A stretch of DNA of 64,000 bases from Rhodococcus sp. NBC_00297 (GTDB lineage: Bacteria > Actinomycetota > Actinomycetes > Mycobacteriales > Mycobacteriaceae). Below the pieces are notes generated by a model. The model saw only the letters and a program-made list of their open reading frames with translations, was not told where the DNA came from and did not search any database. Both the position numbers and the translations under genes were made by a program. Shown here piece after piece: positions 53,182 through 61,802 of this stretch. Location: assembly GCF_036173065.1 (NCBI RefSeq), contig NZ_CP108041.1, positions 2,359,001-2,423,000 of the forward strand, given 5' to 3'. Every line of letters starts with the position of its first letter. The first letter of the stretch is position 1.

Positions 53182-54294
53182 GTGGTTCTACGCATCTTCG
53201 GATGGTCGTTCGCGATCACCGCGCTCGCCATCGTGGTGGCCTTCATCTACGGGAGCTGGCAGGCCGTCGCTCTCGTCGTGATCCTCGGCATCCTCGAGGT
53301 GTCGCTGTCCTTCGACAACGCGGTCATCAACGCGACGGTCCTGCGCCGGATGAGCGAGTTCTGGCAGAAGATCTTCCTCACCATCGGCATCATCATCGCC
53401 GTCTTCGGTATGCGGCTGGTCTTCCCGCTGGTCATCGTCTGGGCCGCGTCCGGCCTGGGCCCCGTGGCGGCGCTCCGTCTCGCGCTCAACCCGCCCGCGG
53501 ACGACGCCGCCTACTTCCCCGACGGCAGCCCGTCGTACGAGACGCTGATCACCGACGCACATCCGCAGATCGCCGCGTTCGGTGGCATGTTCCTGCTCAT
53601 GCTGTTCCTCGGCTTCATCTTCGAGGAGCGCGAGCACACCTGGCTCTCGTGGATCGAGAAGCCGCTGGCCAAGGCCGGCAAGCTCGACATGATGTCCGTG
53701 ATCGTCGCCGGCATCCTGCTGGTTCTCGCGGCCGAGTTCATGGCGGAGGACGACAAGATCTCCACGGTCATGGTGTCCGGCGTGCTGGGCATGGTCACCT
53801 ACATCGCGGTGAACGGCCTCGGCAATCTGTTCCACGTCCCCGGTGAAGACGAGGAGGAGGCCTCCGGCGGGCCGTCGGACCTCGCGAAGGCCACCGGCAA
53901 GGCCGGCTTCTTCCTGTTCCTCTACCTCGAGGTCCTCGACGCGTCCTTCAGCTTCGACGGCGTCATCGGCGCGTTCGCCATCACCGCCGACCCCATCATC
54001 ATCGCCCTGGGCCTCGGCTTCATCGGTGCGATGTTCGTGCGGTCGCTCACGGTCTATCTGGTGCGCAAGGGCACGCTCGACGACTACGTGTACCTCGAGC
54101 ACGGCGCCCACTGGGCCATCGGCGCACTGTCGATCATCCTGCTGGTCTCGATCGGCGTGCACATCAACGAGATCATCACCGGACTCGTCGGTGTGGTCCT
54201 CATCGGACTGTCGTTCCTGTCCAGCGTGCGCCGTAACCGGCGCCTCGCGGCCGAGGGGCATGCCGACGACGCCAAGGTGCACATCCAGGAGTGA
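53182..54294 (+). CDS. DUF475 integral membrane protein (TerC-like)
   Basis: This 370-residue membrane protein has about nine helices and two TerC-like acidic motifs, LEVSLSFDNAVI (residues 38-49) and LEVLDASFSFDGVIGAF (about 254-270). DUF475/TerC proteins are associated with ter loci and, in other bacteria, with manganese export (Alx, YceF). An acidic cytoplasmic loop (EDEEEAS near 225) lies between the halves. The start is GTG 53182 after GAGAAAGG. It forms the membrane partner of TerD in the model of a Ca/metal-dependent surface complex. Confidence 0.92.
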   Translation: MVLRIFGWSFAITALAIVVAFIYGSWQAVALVVILGILEVSLSFDNAVINATVLRRMSEFWQKIFLTIGIIIAVFGMRLVFPLVIVWAASGLGPVAALRLALNPPADDAAYFPDGSPSYETLITDAHPQIAAFGGMFLLMLFLGFIFEEREHTWLSWIEKPLAKAGKLDMMSVIVAGILLVLAAEFMAEDDKISTVMVSGVLGMVTYIAVNGLGNLFHVPGEDEEEASGGPSDLAKATGKAGFFLFLYLEVLDASFSFDGVIGAFAITADPIIIALGLGFIGAMFVRSLTVYLVRKGTLDDYVYLEHGAHWAIGALSIILLVSIGVHINEIITGLVGVVLIGLSFLSSVRRNRRLAAEGHADDAKVHIQE

Positions 54295-54304
54295 CGGGCG
54301 GACC

Positions 54305-54616
54305 TCAGAGTTCGTCGATGTCGATCAGGCCGTCCTGCAGGGCCCGCGCGACCAGGGATGCCTTGGTCGGTGCGGGCCGGCCGACGGCCGCGTACTTCTG
54401 ACGGATCCGCGTCAGGTGGGTGTTCACCGTTCCGAGCGAGAGGAACATGCTGGCCGCGACGGCCGGCTTGGAATCGCAGCGGAACCAGCTGATGAGCACC
54501 TCGATCTCACGAACCGTGAGGTTGGGGCGCTGGTAGGTGGTGCTGTCGGTGTGGCCATGCGTGCGAACGGTGGCCGAGCCGTCCTGATCCGGACGGCGCC
54601 ATGTCGTGGTCGTCAC
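54305..54616 (-). CDS. Small LuxR-type HTH protein
   Basis: This encodes a 103-residue protein consisting of little more than a LuxR/NarL DNA-binding domain (LTVREIEVLISWFRCDSK, residues 33-50, then SLGTVNTHLTRIRQKY). A polar 30-residue N-terminus precedes it. No receiver or sensor domain is present, so it either works alone or with a partner. The stop lies 10 bases from that of the convergent DUF475 gene. It may regulate the ter island or the GNAT/GT87 genes next to it; the sequence does not decide this. Confidence 0.85.
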   Translation of the reverse strand: MTTTTWRRPDQDGSATVRTHGHTDSTTYQRPNLTVREIEVLISWFRCDSKPAVAASMFLSLGTVNTHLTRIRQKYAAVGRPAPTKASLVARALQDGLIDIDEL

Positions 54617-54783
54617 TGGTGTGCCCTTGTTTCTCGTGTCCCTGGTTTCGGTCGAACTGCCGGTTTCTTCAGCAGTCTCTCACCGAACAGTCGGTTTTGT
54701 CATCGTTCCCCGGAGAATGACTCGTCACGAACTCTGCCGGACGAGTGCACACATTCTGTAAAAGGCGCAGGTCGACGGACGGC

Positions 54784-55365
54784 TCAGCTGTCGATGCGGC
54801 TGCGCAGAACGTCCCGGGCCGCCGGCCATTCGTCGTCGGTCATCGAGAACAGCGCCGTGGTGCGCCACGTTCCGTCGACGCGGCGACGATGCTTGCGCAG
54901 CAATCCCTCGAAGTGTGCGCCGAGCTTGCCGATCGCCGCACGGGACTGCTCGTTCAGTGCGTCGGTGTGCCACTCCACCCGCACCACGCCGGCGGAGCCG
55001 AAGGCGTGCTCGAGCAGAAGGAACTTCGACTCGGGGTTGATCCTGGTTCCCTGGGCCGAGCGCGAGAGCCAGGTGTATCCGATGGCGACGCTCCGATTCG
55101 AGGCGTCGATCTGATAGTAGGACGTCGTGCCGACCGCGACGCCGGTACGCGCGTCCCGCTGCAGGAACGCCCGCCGCGCCGTGTCCGCGAGGGCGGTGTC
55201 GATGTACGCGCGGGCGGTCGTGTCGTCGGACACGACGGATCCGGTCCAGCGGAAGATCGCGGGGTCGTCCGCGGCCGCCGCGAGCTCGCCCGCGTGATCG
55301 GGCGTCAGCGGCTCGAGGTGCACGTGCTCGCCGAGCAGGGGGACGGGATCGAACGGTGTGCTCAC
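54784..55365 (-). CDS. GNAT family N-acetyltransferase (RimJ/RimL type)
   Basis: This encodes a 193-residue acetyl-CoA-dependent transferase. It begins LGEHVHLEPLTPDHAGEL (10-27), has TSYYQIDASNRSVAIGYTW and the acetyl-CoA loop region SAQGTRINPESKFLLLEHAFG (near 105-125). The end matches the protein N-acetyltransferase group (RNHSxxxGxxxEG pattern: ALNEQSRAAIGKLGAHFEG). The target could be a protein N-terminus or a small amine. The GTG at 55365 overlaps the GT87 gene's stop by 4 bases, so they are co-translated. Confidence 0.88.
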   Translation of the reverse strand: MSTPFDPVPLLGEHVHLEPLTPDHAGELAAAADDPAIFRWTGSVVSDDTTARAYIDTALADTARRAFLQRDARTGVAVGTTSYYQIDASNRSVAIGYTWLSRSAQGTRINPESKFLLLEHAFGSAGVVRVEWHTDALNEQSRAAIGKLGAHFEGLLRKHRRRVDGTWRTTALFSMTDDEWPAARDVLRSRIDS

Positions 55366-56771
55366 ACGGGTACCTCCGCTTCGGCGTCGGTCCGGCGGCG
55401 CGGGGACCGGGTGGGACGGGCGTCGAGAGTGCGGCGACGGGACCGTGCGAACAGGACGACGAGAACGACCAGCAGCACGGCGCGCACCCACACCCCGAAC
55501 ACCACGACGTTCTCCTCGGTGGTCGCGTCGCTGCCACTCGACAACGCGGCGAAGTACCGGAAGACGCCGACACCGAGTACGACGTCGGTGATCAGGTAAG
55601 CCGTCACCACGTGCCAGGGAACGTGCACCAGGACGAAGAACGGGACGAGCCACAGCGTGTACTGCGGTGAGTGCACCTTGTGGAACAGAAGGAACGCCAC
55701 GAGCATCACCGCGCTGGTCTGCACCCAGGGGTAGGTGCCCTCCGCGAGACGTCGACGCCAGCCGAACCACAGCGCGGCGGCGAACGACACCAGCACCAGC
55801 AACGGCGAGAGCACCGAGACCAGGCTCTGGTACGCCTGGTCGTTGGCGGCGCTCATGTCCGGCGTCGCCGACGGCACGTCGTAGAGGATCCGCAGTCCCC
55901 AGTACCAGATCGAGTTGGTCGTGATGTCGGCCTGCCGCATGCCCTGGAAGGCGAACGACGCCCGCCATCCGTCGTAGCCGAGGATCGCGAAGGGCAGGTT
56001 GACGGCGGCCACCACGGCAGCGGCGACGGCGATCACTCCGGCCGCCCCGCGCACGTCGAGTCGGCGCGGCGACCGGCGTGCGGACACGGGGGACTCCACC
56101 CCGCCCACGCCCCCGGCCAGGACGTACGACGCGAGCGGGAGAACGAAGGCGCCCGGATAGAGCTTGAGGCAGAAGCCCACCGCCAGGAGTGCCGACGCAA
56201 GATACGCCCGACGTCGGAGCGGCATGCGGGTGGACATCACGTACACGGCGCCGACGGTCGTCGCCACCACGGGGAGTTCCCAGTTGTGGAACGCGTAGAG
56301 AACCAGCGCGGGGCCGGCCGACCAGAGCAGCGCGACGCGGCCGCCGAGGCGTCCGAGCATCCAGGCGGTCACCGCGCCGAACGGTGCGAGCAGGAGCGCC
56401 GAGTAGAGGAGGAACTGGGCGTCGGTGTGGCTCGCCAGACCGCCGACCCACATGAGAAGTCCGCTGAGCACCGGGTACTCGACGGTTCCGCCGGTGAGTG
56501 TGCCGTCGGCGGAGATACCGCCGGTCAGGTAGGGGAACAGGTGCTGATCGATGCCGCGGTCGAGCCACAGGAACTGGATGTCGGAGTAGCAGACGGACGA
56601 GTCCTTGATGCGGTCGAACGCCAGACTGCGTCCGGTCTCGTCGAAGGGTGCTCCCGCGCACCGCGCCTTGTTGACGTAGCCGAGCACCATCGTGATCACC
56701 GAGATCGCGGTGACGGCGGCCGCCGTGGCGACCCCGGCGCGGCCGGAGATCGTCGCGCGGCCGGTGGTCAT
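55362..56771 (-). CDS. GT87/DUF2029 membrane glycosyltransferase, second copy
   Basis: This 469-residue protein has about ten membrane helices and the same family layout as the gene at 43194: DSSVCYSDIQFLWLDRGID and VEYPVLSGLLMWVGG in the first external loop and FHKVHSPQYTLWLVPFFVL near the end. It probably uses polyprenyl-phosphate sugars on the outer face of the membrane. It lacks the repeat-rich N-terminus of the paralogue. The ATG at 56771 is divergent from rpsF (171 bases). The two GT87 genes bracket the ter island. Confidence 0.88.
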   Translation of the reverse strand: MTTGRATISGRAGVATAAAVTAISVITMVLGYVNKARCAGAPFDETGRSLAFDRIKDSSVCYSDIQFLWLDRGIDQHLFPYLTGGISADGTLTGGTVEYPVLSGLLMWVGGLASHTDAQFLLYSALLLAPFGAVTAWMLGRLGGRVALLWSAGPALVLYAFHNWELPVVATTVGAVYVMSTRMPLRRRAYLASALLAVGFCLKLYPGAFVLPLASYVLAGGVGGVESPVSARRSPRRLDVRGAAGVIAVAAAVVAAVNLPFAILGYDGWRASFAFQGMRQADITTNSIWYWGLRILYDVPSATPDMSAANDQAYQSLVSVLSPLLVLVSFAAALWFGWRRRLAEGTYPWVQTSAVMLVAFLLFHKVHSPQYTLWLVPFFVLVHVPWHVVTAYLITDVVLGVGVFRYFAALSSGSDATTEENVVVFGVWVRAVLLVVLVVLFARSRRRTLDARPTRSPRRRTDAEAEVPV

Positions 56772-56890
56772 GAGGACAAGAGTAGGTGCCCCGGACCTCG
56801 CGCCGTGCTGTCCGCACCGTCGATCCGCCGATTTCGTGGTGAGCCGCGGTCCAGGTACCCTGGACCGGTTGCTGACGCAACGACCCTCCT

Positions 56891-56934
56891 GTCACGGATC
56901 GTCCGTGACCGTTTCACAGTCCATAGGAGGTGAT
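56891..56934 (+). promoter_or_regulatory. rpsF leader hairpin and strong ribosome site
   Basis: GTCACGGA (56891-56898), loop TCG, TCCGTGAC (56902-56909) forms a perfect 8-bp hairpin. AGGAGGTGAT (56925-56934) matches the 16S 3' end over ten bases, 8 bases before the rpsF ATG. A hairpin here could be the place where S6:S18 represses its own operon, as described for other bacteria; the known CCG-bulge structure is not evident. Confidence 0.5.
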
Positions 56935-56942
56935 GAGGTCTT

Positions 56943-57230
56943 ATGCGTCATTACGAACTGATGGTCATCCTCGACCCCAATCTCGACGAGCGCACGGTCG
57001 CCCCGTCGCTGGATACGTTCCTGAACGTCATCCGCAAGGACGGCGGCAAGGTCGACAAGGTCGACGTGTGGGGAAAGCGCCGTCTCGCCTACGAGATCGA
57101 GAAGCACGCCGAAGGCATCTACGCGGTGATCGACATCAACGCGGAGCCCGCCACGGTGTCGGAGCTCGATCGCCAGCTCGGCCTGAACGAATCGGTGCTG
57201 CGCACCAAGGTTCTGCGCCGCGGCAAGTGA
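56943..57230 (+). CDS. rpsF: 30S ribosomal protein S6
   Basis: This 95-residue S6 protein binds S18 on the platform of the small subunit. [16 protein letters not shown] begins the ferredoxin-like fold and [21 protein letters not shown] is the S18-contact segment. The tail after residue 90 is short and without the glutamate run of enterobacteria, as in mycobacteria. It is the first gene of rpsF-ssb-rpsR-rplI. Confidence 0.98.
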   Translation: MRHYELMVILDPNLDERTVAPSLDTFLNVIRKDGGKVDKVDVWGKRRLAYEIEKHAEGIYAVIDINAEPATVSELDRQLGLNESVLRTKVLRRGK

Positions 57231-57309
57231 TCCCTCGTGTCACCGTCTCGCCCTAGGCTGACGGCAACCGAGAAGATCATGCGCTGACAAGGCACGAGAA
57301 AGAGGAATC

Positions 57310-57861
57310 ATGGCAGGCGAAACCGTCATCACCGTCGTCGGGAACCTGACGGCCGATCCCGAACTCCGATTCACCCCCGCAGGTGCAGCGGTCGCGAACT
57401 TCACCGTCGCGTCCACGCCCCGCACGTTCGATCGTCAGTCCAACGAATGGAAGGACGGCGACGCACTCTTCATGCGCTGCAACATCTGGCGCGAGGCTGC
57501 GGAGAACGTCGCGGAGTCGCTCACCCGCGGTGCGCGAGTCGTCGTGACGGGTCGGTTGCGGCAGCGTTCCTACGAGACGCGTGAAGGCGAGAAGCGCACT
57601 GTCGTCGAACTCGAGGTCGACGAGGTCGGTCCCTCCCTGCGGTACGCGACGGCCAAGGTCAACAAGGTCAGTCGTGGCAGCGGCGGAGGCGGCGGCAACA
57701 GCGGCGGCGGGTTCGGTGGTTCCTCCGGTGGATCGGGTGGCTCGTCGAGCCGTTCGTCCGGTGGCAGCTCGGGCGGTGACGATCCGTGGGGCAGTGCCCC
57801 GCAGGCATCGGGATCGTTCGGTGGCTCCCGTGGCGGCGGCGACGACGAACCGCCGTTCTGA
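57310..57861 (+). CDS. ssb: Single-stranded DNA-binding protein
   Basis: This is a 183-residue essential SSB. The OB-fold covers 1-110 ([20 protein letters not shown], then [17 protein letters not shown]). A Gly/Ser-rich flexible linker (118-170) follows, and the acidic tip ends DDEPPF, which recruits replication and repair proteins. An AAGAGGAATC leader precedes the ATG. It lies between rpsF and rpsR, the usual actinobacterial order. Confidence 0.98.
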   Translation: MAGETVITVVGNLTADPELRFTPAGAAVANFTVASTPRTFDRQSNEWKDGDALFMRCNIWREAAENVAESLTRGARVVVTGRLRQRSYETREGEKRTVVELEVDEVGPSLRYATAKVNKVSRGSGGGGGNSGGGFGGSSGGSGGSSSRSSGGSSGGDDPWGSAPQASGSFGGSRGGGDDEPPF

Positions 57862-57909
57862 TCCGGTACGCACCACACATGCAGTGAATCAAGATTCGGA
57901 GATTTGTCC

Positions 57910-58152
57910 ATGCCTAAACCGCCGTTGCGCGACAAGGTGATCAAGAAGAAGGTCTGTGCCTTCTGCAAGGAAAAGAACACGTCCATCGACTACAAGGACA
58001 CGACGTTGCTGCGTAAGTACGTCAGCGACCGCGGCAAGATCCGCGCTCGTCGTGTCACCGGCAACTGCGTCCAGCACCAGCGGGACATCGCCATCGCAGT
58101 CAAGAACTCGCGTGAGGTAGCACTGCTGCCCTACGCCGCGACTGCGCGATAA
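57910..58152 (+). CDS. rpsR: 30S ribosomal protein S18
   Basis: This 80-residue S18 starts [14 protein letters not shown] and has CAFCKEKN plus GNCVQHQRD, giving the cysteines of the zinc-binding (C+) form, with [26 protein letters not shown] in between. The ATG at 57910 has a GGAG ribosome site. Actinobacteria often have a second, cysteine-free rpsR elsewhere that replaces this one during zinc starvation; that copy is not in the window. Confidence 0.97.
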   Translation: MPKPPLRDKVIKKKVCAFCKEKNTSIDYKDTTLLRKYVSDRGKIRARRVTGNCVQHQRDIAIAVKNSREVALLPYAATAR

Positions 58153-58166
58153 GGGGAAAGGTAACC

Positions 58167-58619
58167 ATGAAGCTCATCCTCACTGCTGATGTCGACAACC
58201 TCGGCGCACCCGGAGACACCGTCGAGGTCAAGGACGGCTACGGACGTAACTTCCTGCTGCCCCGTGGACTGGCCATTGCGGCCACCCGCGGAGCACAGAA
58301 GCAGGTCGAGGGCATCCGTCGTGCCCAGGAAGCTCGCGCCGTGCGCGGGCTGGACCATGCCAACGAGCTCAAGCAGGCCATCGAGGGCCTGACGTCCGTG
58401 ACGCTGTCGGTGCGAACCGGCGGCTCGGGCAAGCTCTTCGGTGCGGTCACCGCAGCCGACGTCGCCGCTGCCGTCAAGAGCGCCGGTGGCCCGGTGCTCG
58501 ACAAGCGCAGCATCGAACTGCCGAAGTCGCACGTGAAGTCCACCGGAACGCACCGCATCACCGTGGCGCTGCACCCCGATGTGACGGCGTCGTTCGACCT
58601 CGAGGTCACCGCCTCGTAA
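58167..58619 (+). CDS. rplI: 50S ribosomal protein L9
   Basis: This 150-residue L9 has the N-terminal RNA-binding domain ([20 protein letters not shown], then [13 protein letters not shown]), the long connecting helix (about 40-75) and the C-terminal domain ([16 protein letters not shown], then [11 protein letters not shown]). It binds 23S rRNA near the L1 stalk. The gene is preceded by GGGGAAAGG and ends the S6 operon; a classic terminator follows at 58641. Confidence 0.98.
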   Translation: MKLILTADVDNLGAPGDTVEVKDGYGRNFLLPRGLAIAATRGAQKQVEGIRRAQEARAVRGLDHANELKQAIEGLTSVTLSVRTGGSGKLFGAVTAADVAAAVKSAGGPVLDKRSIELPKSHVKSTGTHRITVALHPDVTASFDLEVTAS

Positions 58620-58640
58620 GCATCACCGACACGCAGTACC

Positions 58641-58673
58641 GAATGCCCCGGCCGATTCTCGGCCGGGGCATTC
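58641..58673 (+). terminator. Rho-independent terminator after rplI
   Basis: GAATGCCCCGGCCG (58641-58654), loop ATTCT, CGGCCGGGGCATTC (58660-58673), followed by TGCGTTTTCG. This is a perfect 14-bp stem with a short T-tract, the best intrinsic terminator in the window. Confidence 0.92.
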
Positions 58674-58957
58674 TGCGTTTTCGTTCGTTCTTTTCCTGCC
58701 TGTCTCGGCCGTCCTCCGGCGTGGGCGAGGTGGTGATTCTGTACGCGGTGAGTGTTTCCGGGTGGGTCCACTGGCACCGTCCCCAAACCTCGGAGCAGAC
58801 GCGGCCCGAGCACCGTCCGGCGCCGAGGGTGCGCCGAAACCTTTACGTACTCTTCGAGATGTCTTGACCAACGATGCGCCCCGAGGAGAGACCGGGCGTT
58901 CTGCACCGACGAAACCGCACAGACCCACACCATCCGTGTCCGCCTGGAGGCTTCACC
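58674..58957. other. Gap between rplI terminator and the SulP-carbonic anhydrase gene
   Basis: No coding sequence is supported in these 284 bases. The segment CGAAACCTTTACGTACTCTTCGAGATG near 58830-58860 is the least GC-rich part and the likely promoter region of the SulP gene, but I cannot fix a -10 or -35. The ribosome site GGAGG (58946-58950) lies at the right end. Confidence 0.5.
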
Positions 58958-61231
58958 GTGACTGCACAACTCGATCGCTCGTCCCCCGCCGAACCACCCG
59001 TACCCGCCCCGAGCCCCACACCGCGCGACCGGCTGGCGAGCGTCGCCCGGTACGACGTGCCCGCGTCTCTCGTGGTGTTCCTGGTGGCGGTACCGCTCTC
59101 CATCGGAATCGCGGTGGCCTCCGGCGCTCCCGTCATGGCGGGCCTCATCGCGGCCGTCATCGGCGGCATCCTCGCCGGTGCGCTGGGTGGGTCCCCGCTG
59201 CAGGTGAGCGGGCCGGCCGCCGGCCTGACCGTGGTGGTGGCCGAGTTGGTGAACCAGTTCGGTTGGCGCATCACGTGTCTCATCACGGTGTTCGCCGGTG
59301 TGCTGCAGGTGGTGCTGGGTCTGAGCCGTATCGCCCGCCAGGCGCTCGCCATCTCGCCGGTGGTGGTGCACGCGATGCTGGCCGGTATCGGTATCACCAT
59401 CGCGCTGCAGCAGATCCACGTGCTGCTCGGTGGGGAGAGCCGGAGTTCCGCCGTCGCCAACATCACGTCCCTGCCTTCGTCGATCCTGAACGCCGAGGCG
59501 GCGCCGGTCGCCATCGGCGGCGTGGTCGTCGCGCTGATGCTGCTGTGGCCGCGCATCACCGGCCCACTCGGTAAGGTCCCCGGCCCGCTGGTGGCCGTGG
59601 TCGCGGGAACCGGTCTCTCACTGGCCTTCTCGATGAACGTCGAACGAATCGATCTGCCCGGCAACCTGATCGAGGCCGTGGAGTTGCCGGCATTCCCGGA
59701 CGGGCAGTGGGCAGCGTTCGCGACCGGTGTGCTGACCATCGCGTTGATCGCGAGCGTCGAGAGTCTGCTCTCCGCAGTCGCCATCGACAAGATGCACTCG
59801 GGCAGACGCACCAACTTCGATCGCGAACTCATGGGTCAGGGCGCCGCCAACATGGTGTCCGGTGTCGCCGGCGGACTGCCCGTCACCGGCGTCATCGTGC
59901 GCAGCGCCACCAACGTCCGATCCGGCGCCCGATCCCCCGCTTCGGCTGTGCTGCACGGTGTCTGGGTTCTCATCTTCTCGGTCCTGTTCATCGGTGTGGT
60001 CGAGCTGGTCCCCTACGCCGCACTGGCAGGTCTGCTCGTCATGATCGGTGTGCAGCTGGTCAAGCTCGCGGACATCCGCTCGGCGACGAGGACCGGCGAC
60101 GTGGTGGTGTACGCGGCGACGGTCGTCGGTGTCGTCACCCTCAATCTGCTCGAGGGTGTGCTGATCGGGCTCGCCATCTCCGTCCTGCTGGTGTTGCGCC
60201 GCGTGCTGTGGGCACGGGTGCGTGCCGAGCAGCTCACCGAGGACTCCTGGCGCGTCGTGGTGGAGGGATCGCTCAGCTTCCTGTCGCTTCCTCGCCTCAC
60301 GCGGGTGCTGCAGTCCGTTCCTGCCGGCCGATCCGTGACGATCGAGCTGACCGTCGACTTCCTCGACCACGCGGTGTACGACGCGCTGCACGAGTGGACG
60401 AAGCAGTACGAGGCGACGGGCGGCACCGTCGTCGTCGACGAGGTCGGCGCCGTGGACATGGCGTCGGCCACGGCCGGGCCACCGAGACGCATGCCCCACA
60501 TGCTGTCCGCGCGCACGTTCATGCCGTGGTCGCAATGGCAGACCGTCGACAGCCACTCCGGGCCGTTCACCGCCGACGCCGTCACCCCGGCGGCACTCCG
60601 GCCGGTCCTGGCCGGTGTCGAGGAATACCACCGTCGCAGCGCGTCGTCCATGCGCCCGCACCTCGAGAAGCTGAGCGAGTTCCAGGACCCGGACACGTTC
60701 TTCCTGAGTTGTGTCGACTCGCGCGTGCTGCCGAACACGATCACCAGCGCCGGACCCGGCGACCTCTTCACCGTCCGCAACATGGGCAATCTGATCCCGG
60801 TCGGTGATCCGGACACGTCGCTCGAGGCCGCTCTGGAGTACGGCGTGAACACGCTCGCCATCAGTTCCGTCGTGGTCTGCGGCCACTCCGGCTGTGGAGC
60901 CATGCGGGGGCTGCTCGCGGACGCCCACGACGCCGACGGGGTGGTGGGTGAGTGGCTCTCGCACGGCCGGGCGAGCCTCAGTGCGTTCCGGAGTGGCCAC
61001 CCCGTCGCGCGGGATGCCGCAGAGCTGGGGTTCTCCGAGATCGACCAGCTCGCCATGGTGAACGTGGCAGTACAACTGCAGACCCTGTCGCGTCACGCCG
61101 TGGTGGGCAAGGCGGTCGCCGAGGGGAGGCTCAAGGTGGTCGGACTCTTCTTCGACATTCCCACGGCGCGGGTCGTGCTCGTCGACGCGGCCTCGGTCAC
61201 CGAGCTCGATCAGGAGCAAGCGCAGAACTGA
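58958..61231 (+). CDS. SulP transporter fused to beta-carbonic anhydrase
   Basis: This encodes a 757-residue fusion. Residues 25-430 form a SulP/SLC26-type anion transporter core (YDVPASLVVFLVAVPLSIGIA, GPAAGLTVVV and the repeat helices) and residues about 435-520 a STAS-like domain. The C-terminal part (540-757) is a beta-carbonic anhydrase with zinc ligands C585, H643 and C646 and the D587-R589 dyad (CVDSR, then CGHSGCG). The likely role is bicarbonate uptake or export coupled to CO2 hydration. The GTG at 58958 has GGAGG 7 bases upstream. A perfect hairpin follows. Confidence 0.95.
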   Translation: MTAQLDRSSPAEPPVPAPSPTPRDRLASVARYDVPASLVVFLVAVPLSIGIAVASGAPVMAGLIAAVIGGILAGALGGSPLQVSGPAAGLTVVVAELVNQFGWRITCLITVFAGVLQVVLGLSRIARQALAISPVVVHAMLAGIGITIALQQIHVLLGGESRSSAVANITSLPSSILNAEAAPVAIGGVVVALMLLWPRITGPLGKVPGPLVAVVAGTGLSLAFSMNVERIDLPGNLIEAVELPAFPDGQWAAFATGVLTIALIASVESLLSAVAIDKMHSGRRTNFDRELMGQGAANMVSGVAGGLPVTGVIVRSATNVRSGARSPASAVLHGVWVLIFSVLFIGVVELVPYAALAGLLVMIGVQLVKLADIRSATRTGDVVVYAATVVGVVTLNLLEGVLIGLAISVLLVLRRVLWARVRAEQLTEDSWRVVVEGSLSFLSLPRLTRVLQSVPAGRSVTIELTVDFLDHAVYDALHEWTKQYEATGGTVVVDEVGAVDMASATAGPPRRMPHMLSARTFMPWSQWQTVDSHSGPFTADAVTPAALRPVLAGVEEYHRRSASSMRPHLEKLSEFQDPDTFFLSCVDSRVLPNTITSAGPGDLFTVRNMGNLIPVGDPDTSLEAALEYGVNTLAISSVVVCGHSGCGAMRGLLADAHDADGVVGEWLSHGRASLSAFRSGHPVARDAAELGFSEIDQLAMVNVAVQLQTLSRHAVVGKAVAEGRLKVVGLFFDIPTARVVLVDAASVTELDQEQAQN

Positions 61232-61242
61232 CCAGGGTCTCC

Positions 61243-61279
61243 ACGGGGCGCCGCGATGCACTGCATCGCGGCGCCCCGT
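61243..61279 (+). terminator. Perfect 18-bp arm terminator after SulP-CA
   Basis: ACGGGGCGCCGCGATGCA (61243-61260) and TGCATCGCGGCGCCCCGT (61262-61279) are exact complements with one base between, so the real loop takes in the inner bases. It starts 12 bases after the stop. Confidence 0.85.
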
Positions 61280-61802
61280 CGCGTGTCCGGCGGCTGTTAT
61301 CCGGACCGGATCAGAATCACTCGGCGGTTTCACCGGCGGATACCGACATGTGACCCAGGTCATGTTGATAACTCCAGCCACGGAGACCTGACACGCCCGA
61401 CATGTCAAGTCGGCAGGACACGCCGAGTGCGGATTCATCCACAGAGAGAAAAATTGCGAAATCGCCCTGACGTGCACTGATGGGCTGTGTGATCTTGTTG
61501 CTGCACAGGTTCTGCACAGGTGGTCAACACGACTCGCCTGCGTTGTCCACACCCCGTCCACAGATTGCTCAACAGGCCCGTTTGGTGCTGGCGGACCGAG
61601 CACCTAACGTCCCTCCGGCACACCATCGACGGGCCTCGTCGACCGCCGGACAGCCGCTCGCGCACGCGCGTGCAGTCACGTGTTCGGACCGTGTCGGAGG
61701 CCGGGGGTACAACGTGGTGAGCACGGACTCGGCCGACACGGCCGAGGACGGACGAGATCTCCGGGGGCGAGCTTCGGTCGAGCGAGAGGGCGGCGAACTT
61801 CT
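61280..61802. other. Long upstream region of dnaB with DnaA-box-like and CRP-like sites
   Basis: No gene is supported in these 523 bases. The part 61340-61600 is less GC-rich. It holds TGTGACCCAGGTCATG (61349-61364), a CRP-like TGTGA-N6-TCA site, and three DnaA-box-like nonamers: TCATCCACA (61435-61443), TTGTCCACA (61543-61551, the usual mycobacterial box) and CCGTCCACA (61554-61562). The words CTGCACAGG repeat at 61501-61519. Confidence 0.55.

Noticed and set aside
53027-53281. Small plus-strand frame with a ribosome site between terD and the DUF475 gene
   Set aside because: It is Arg/Ser/Pro-rich, runs into the DUF475 gene out of frame and has no similarity; the ribosome-like AAGGAG more likely belongs to the leader structure.
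61340-61565. Chromosomal replication origin
   Set aside because: Only one exact DnaA box and two near matches; no dnaA or dnaN gene is adjacent, and by gene order the origin should lie outside the window.
59618-61603. 661-codon minus-strand frame opposite the SulP-CA gene
   Set aside because: Antisense shadow: no family motifs, low-complexity Arg/His/Asp, while the plus strand encodes a clear two-domain protein.
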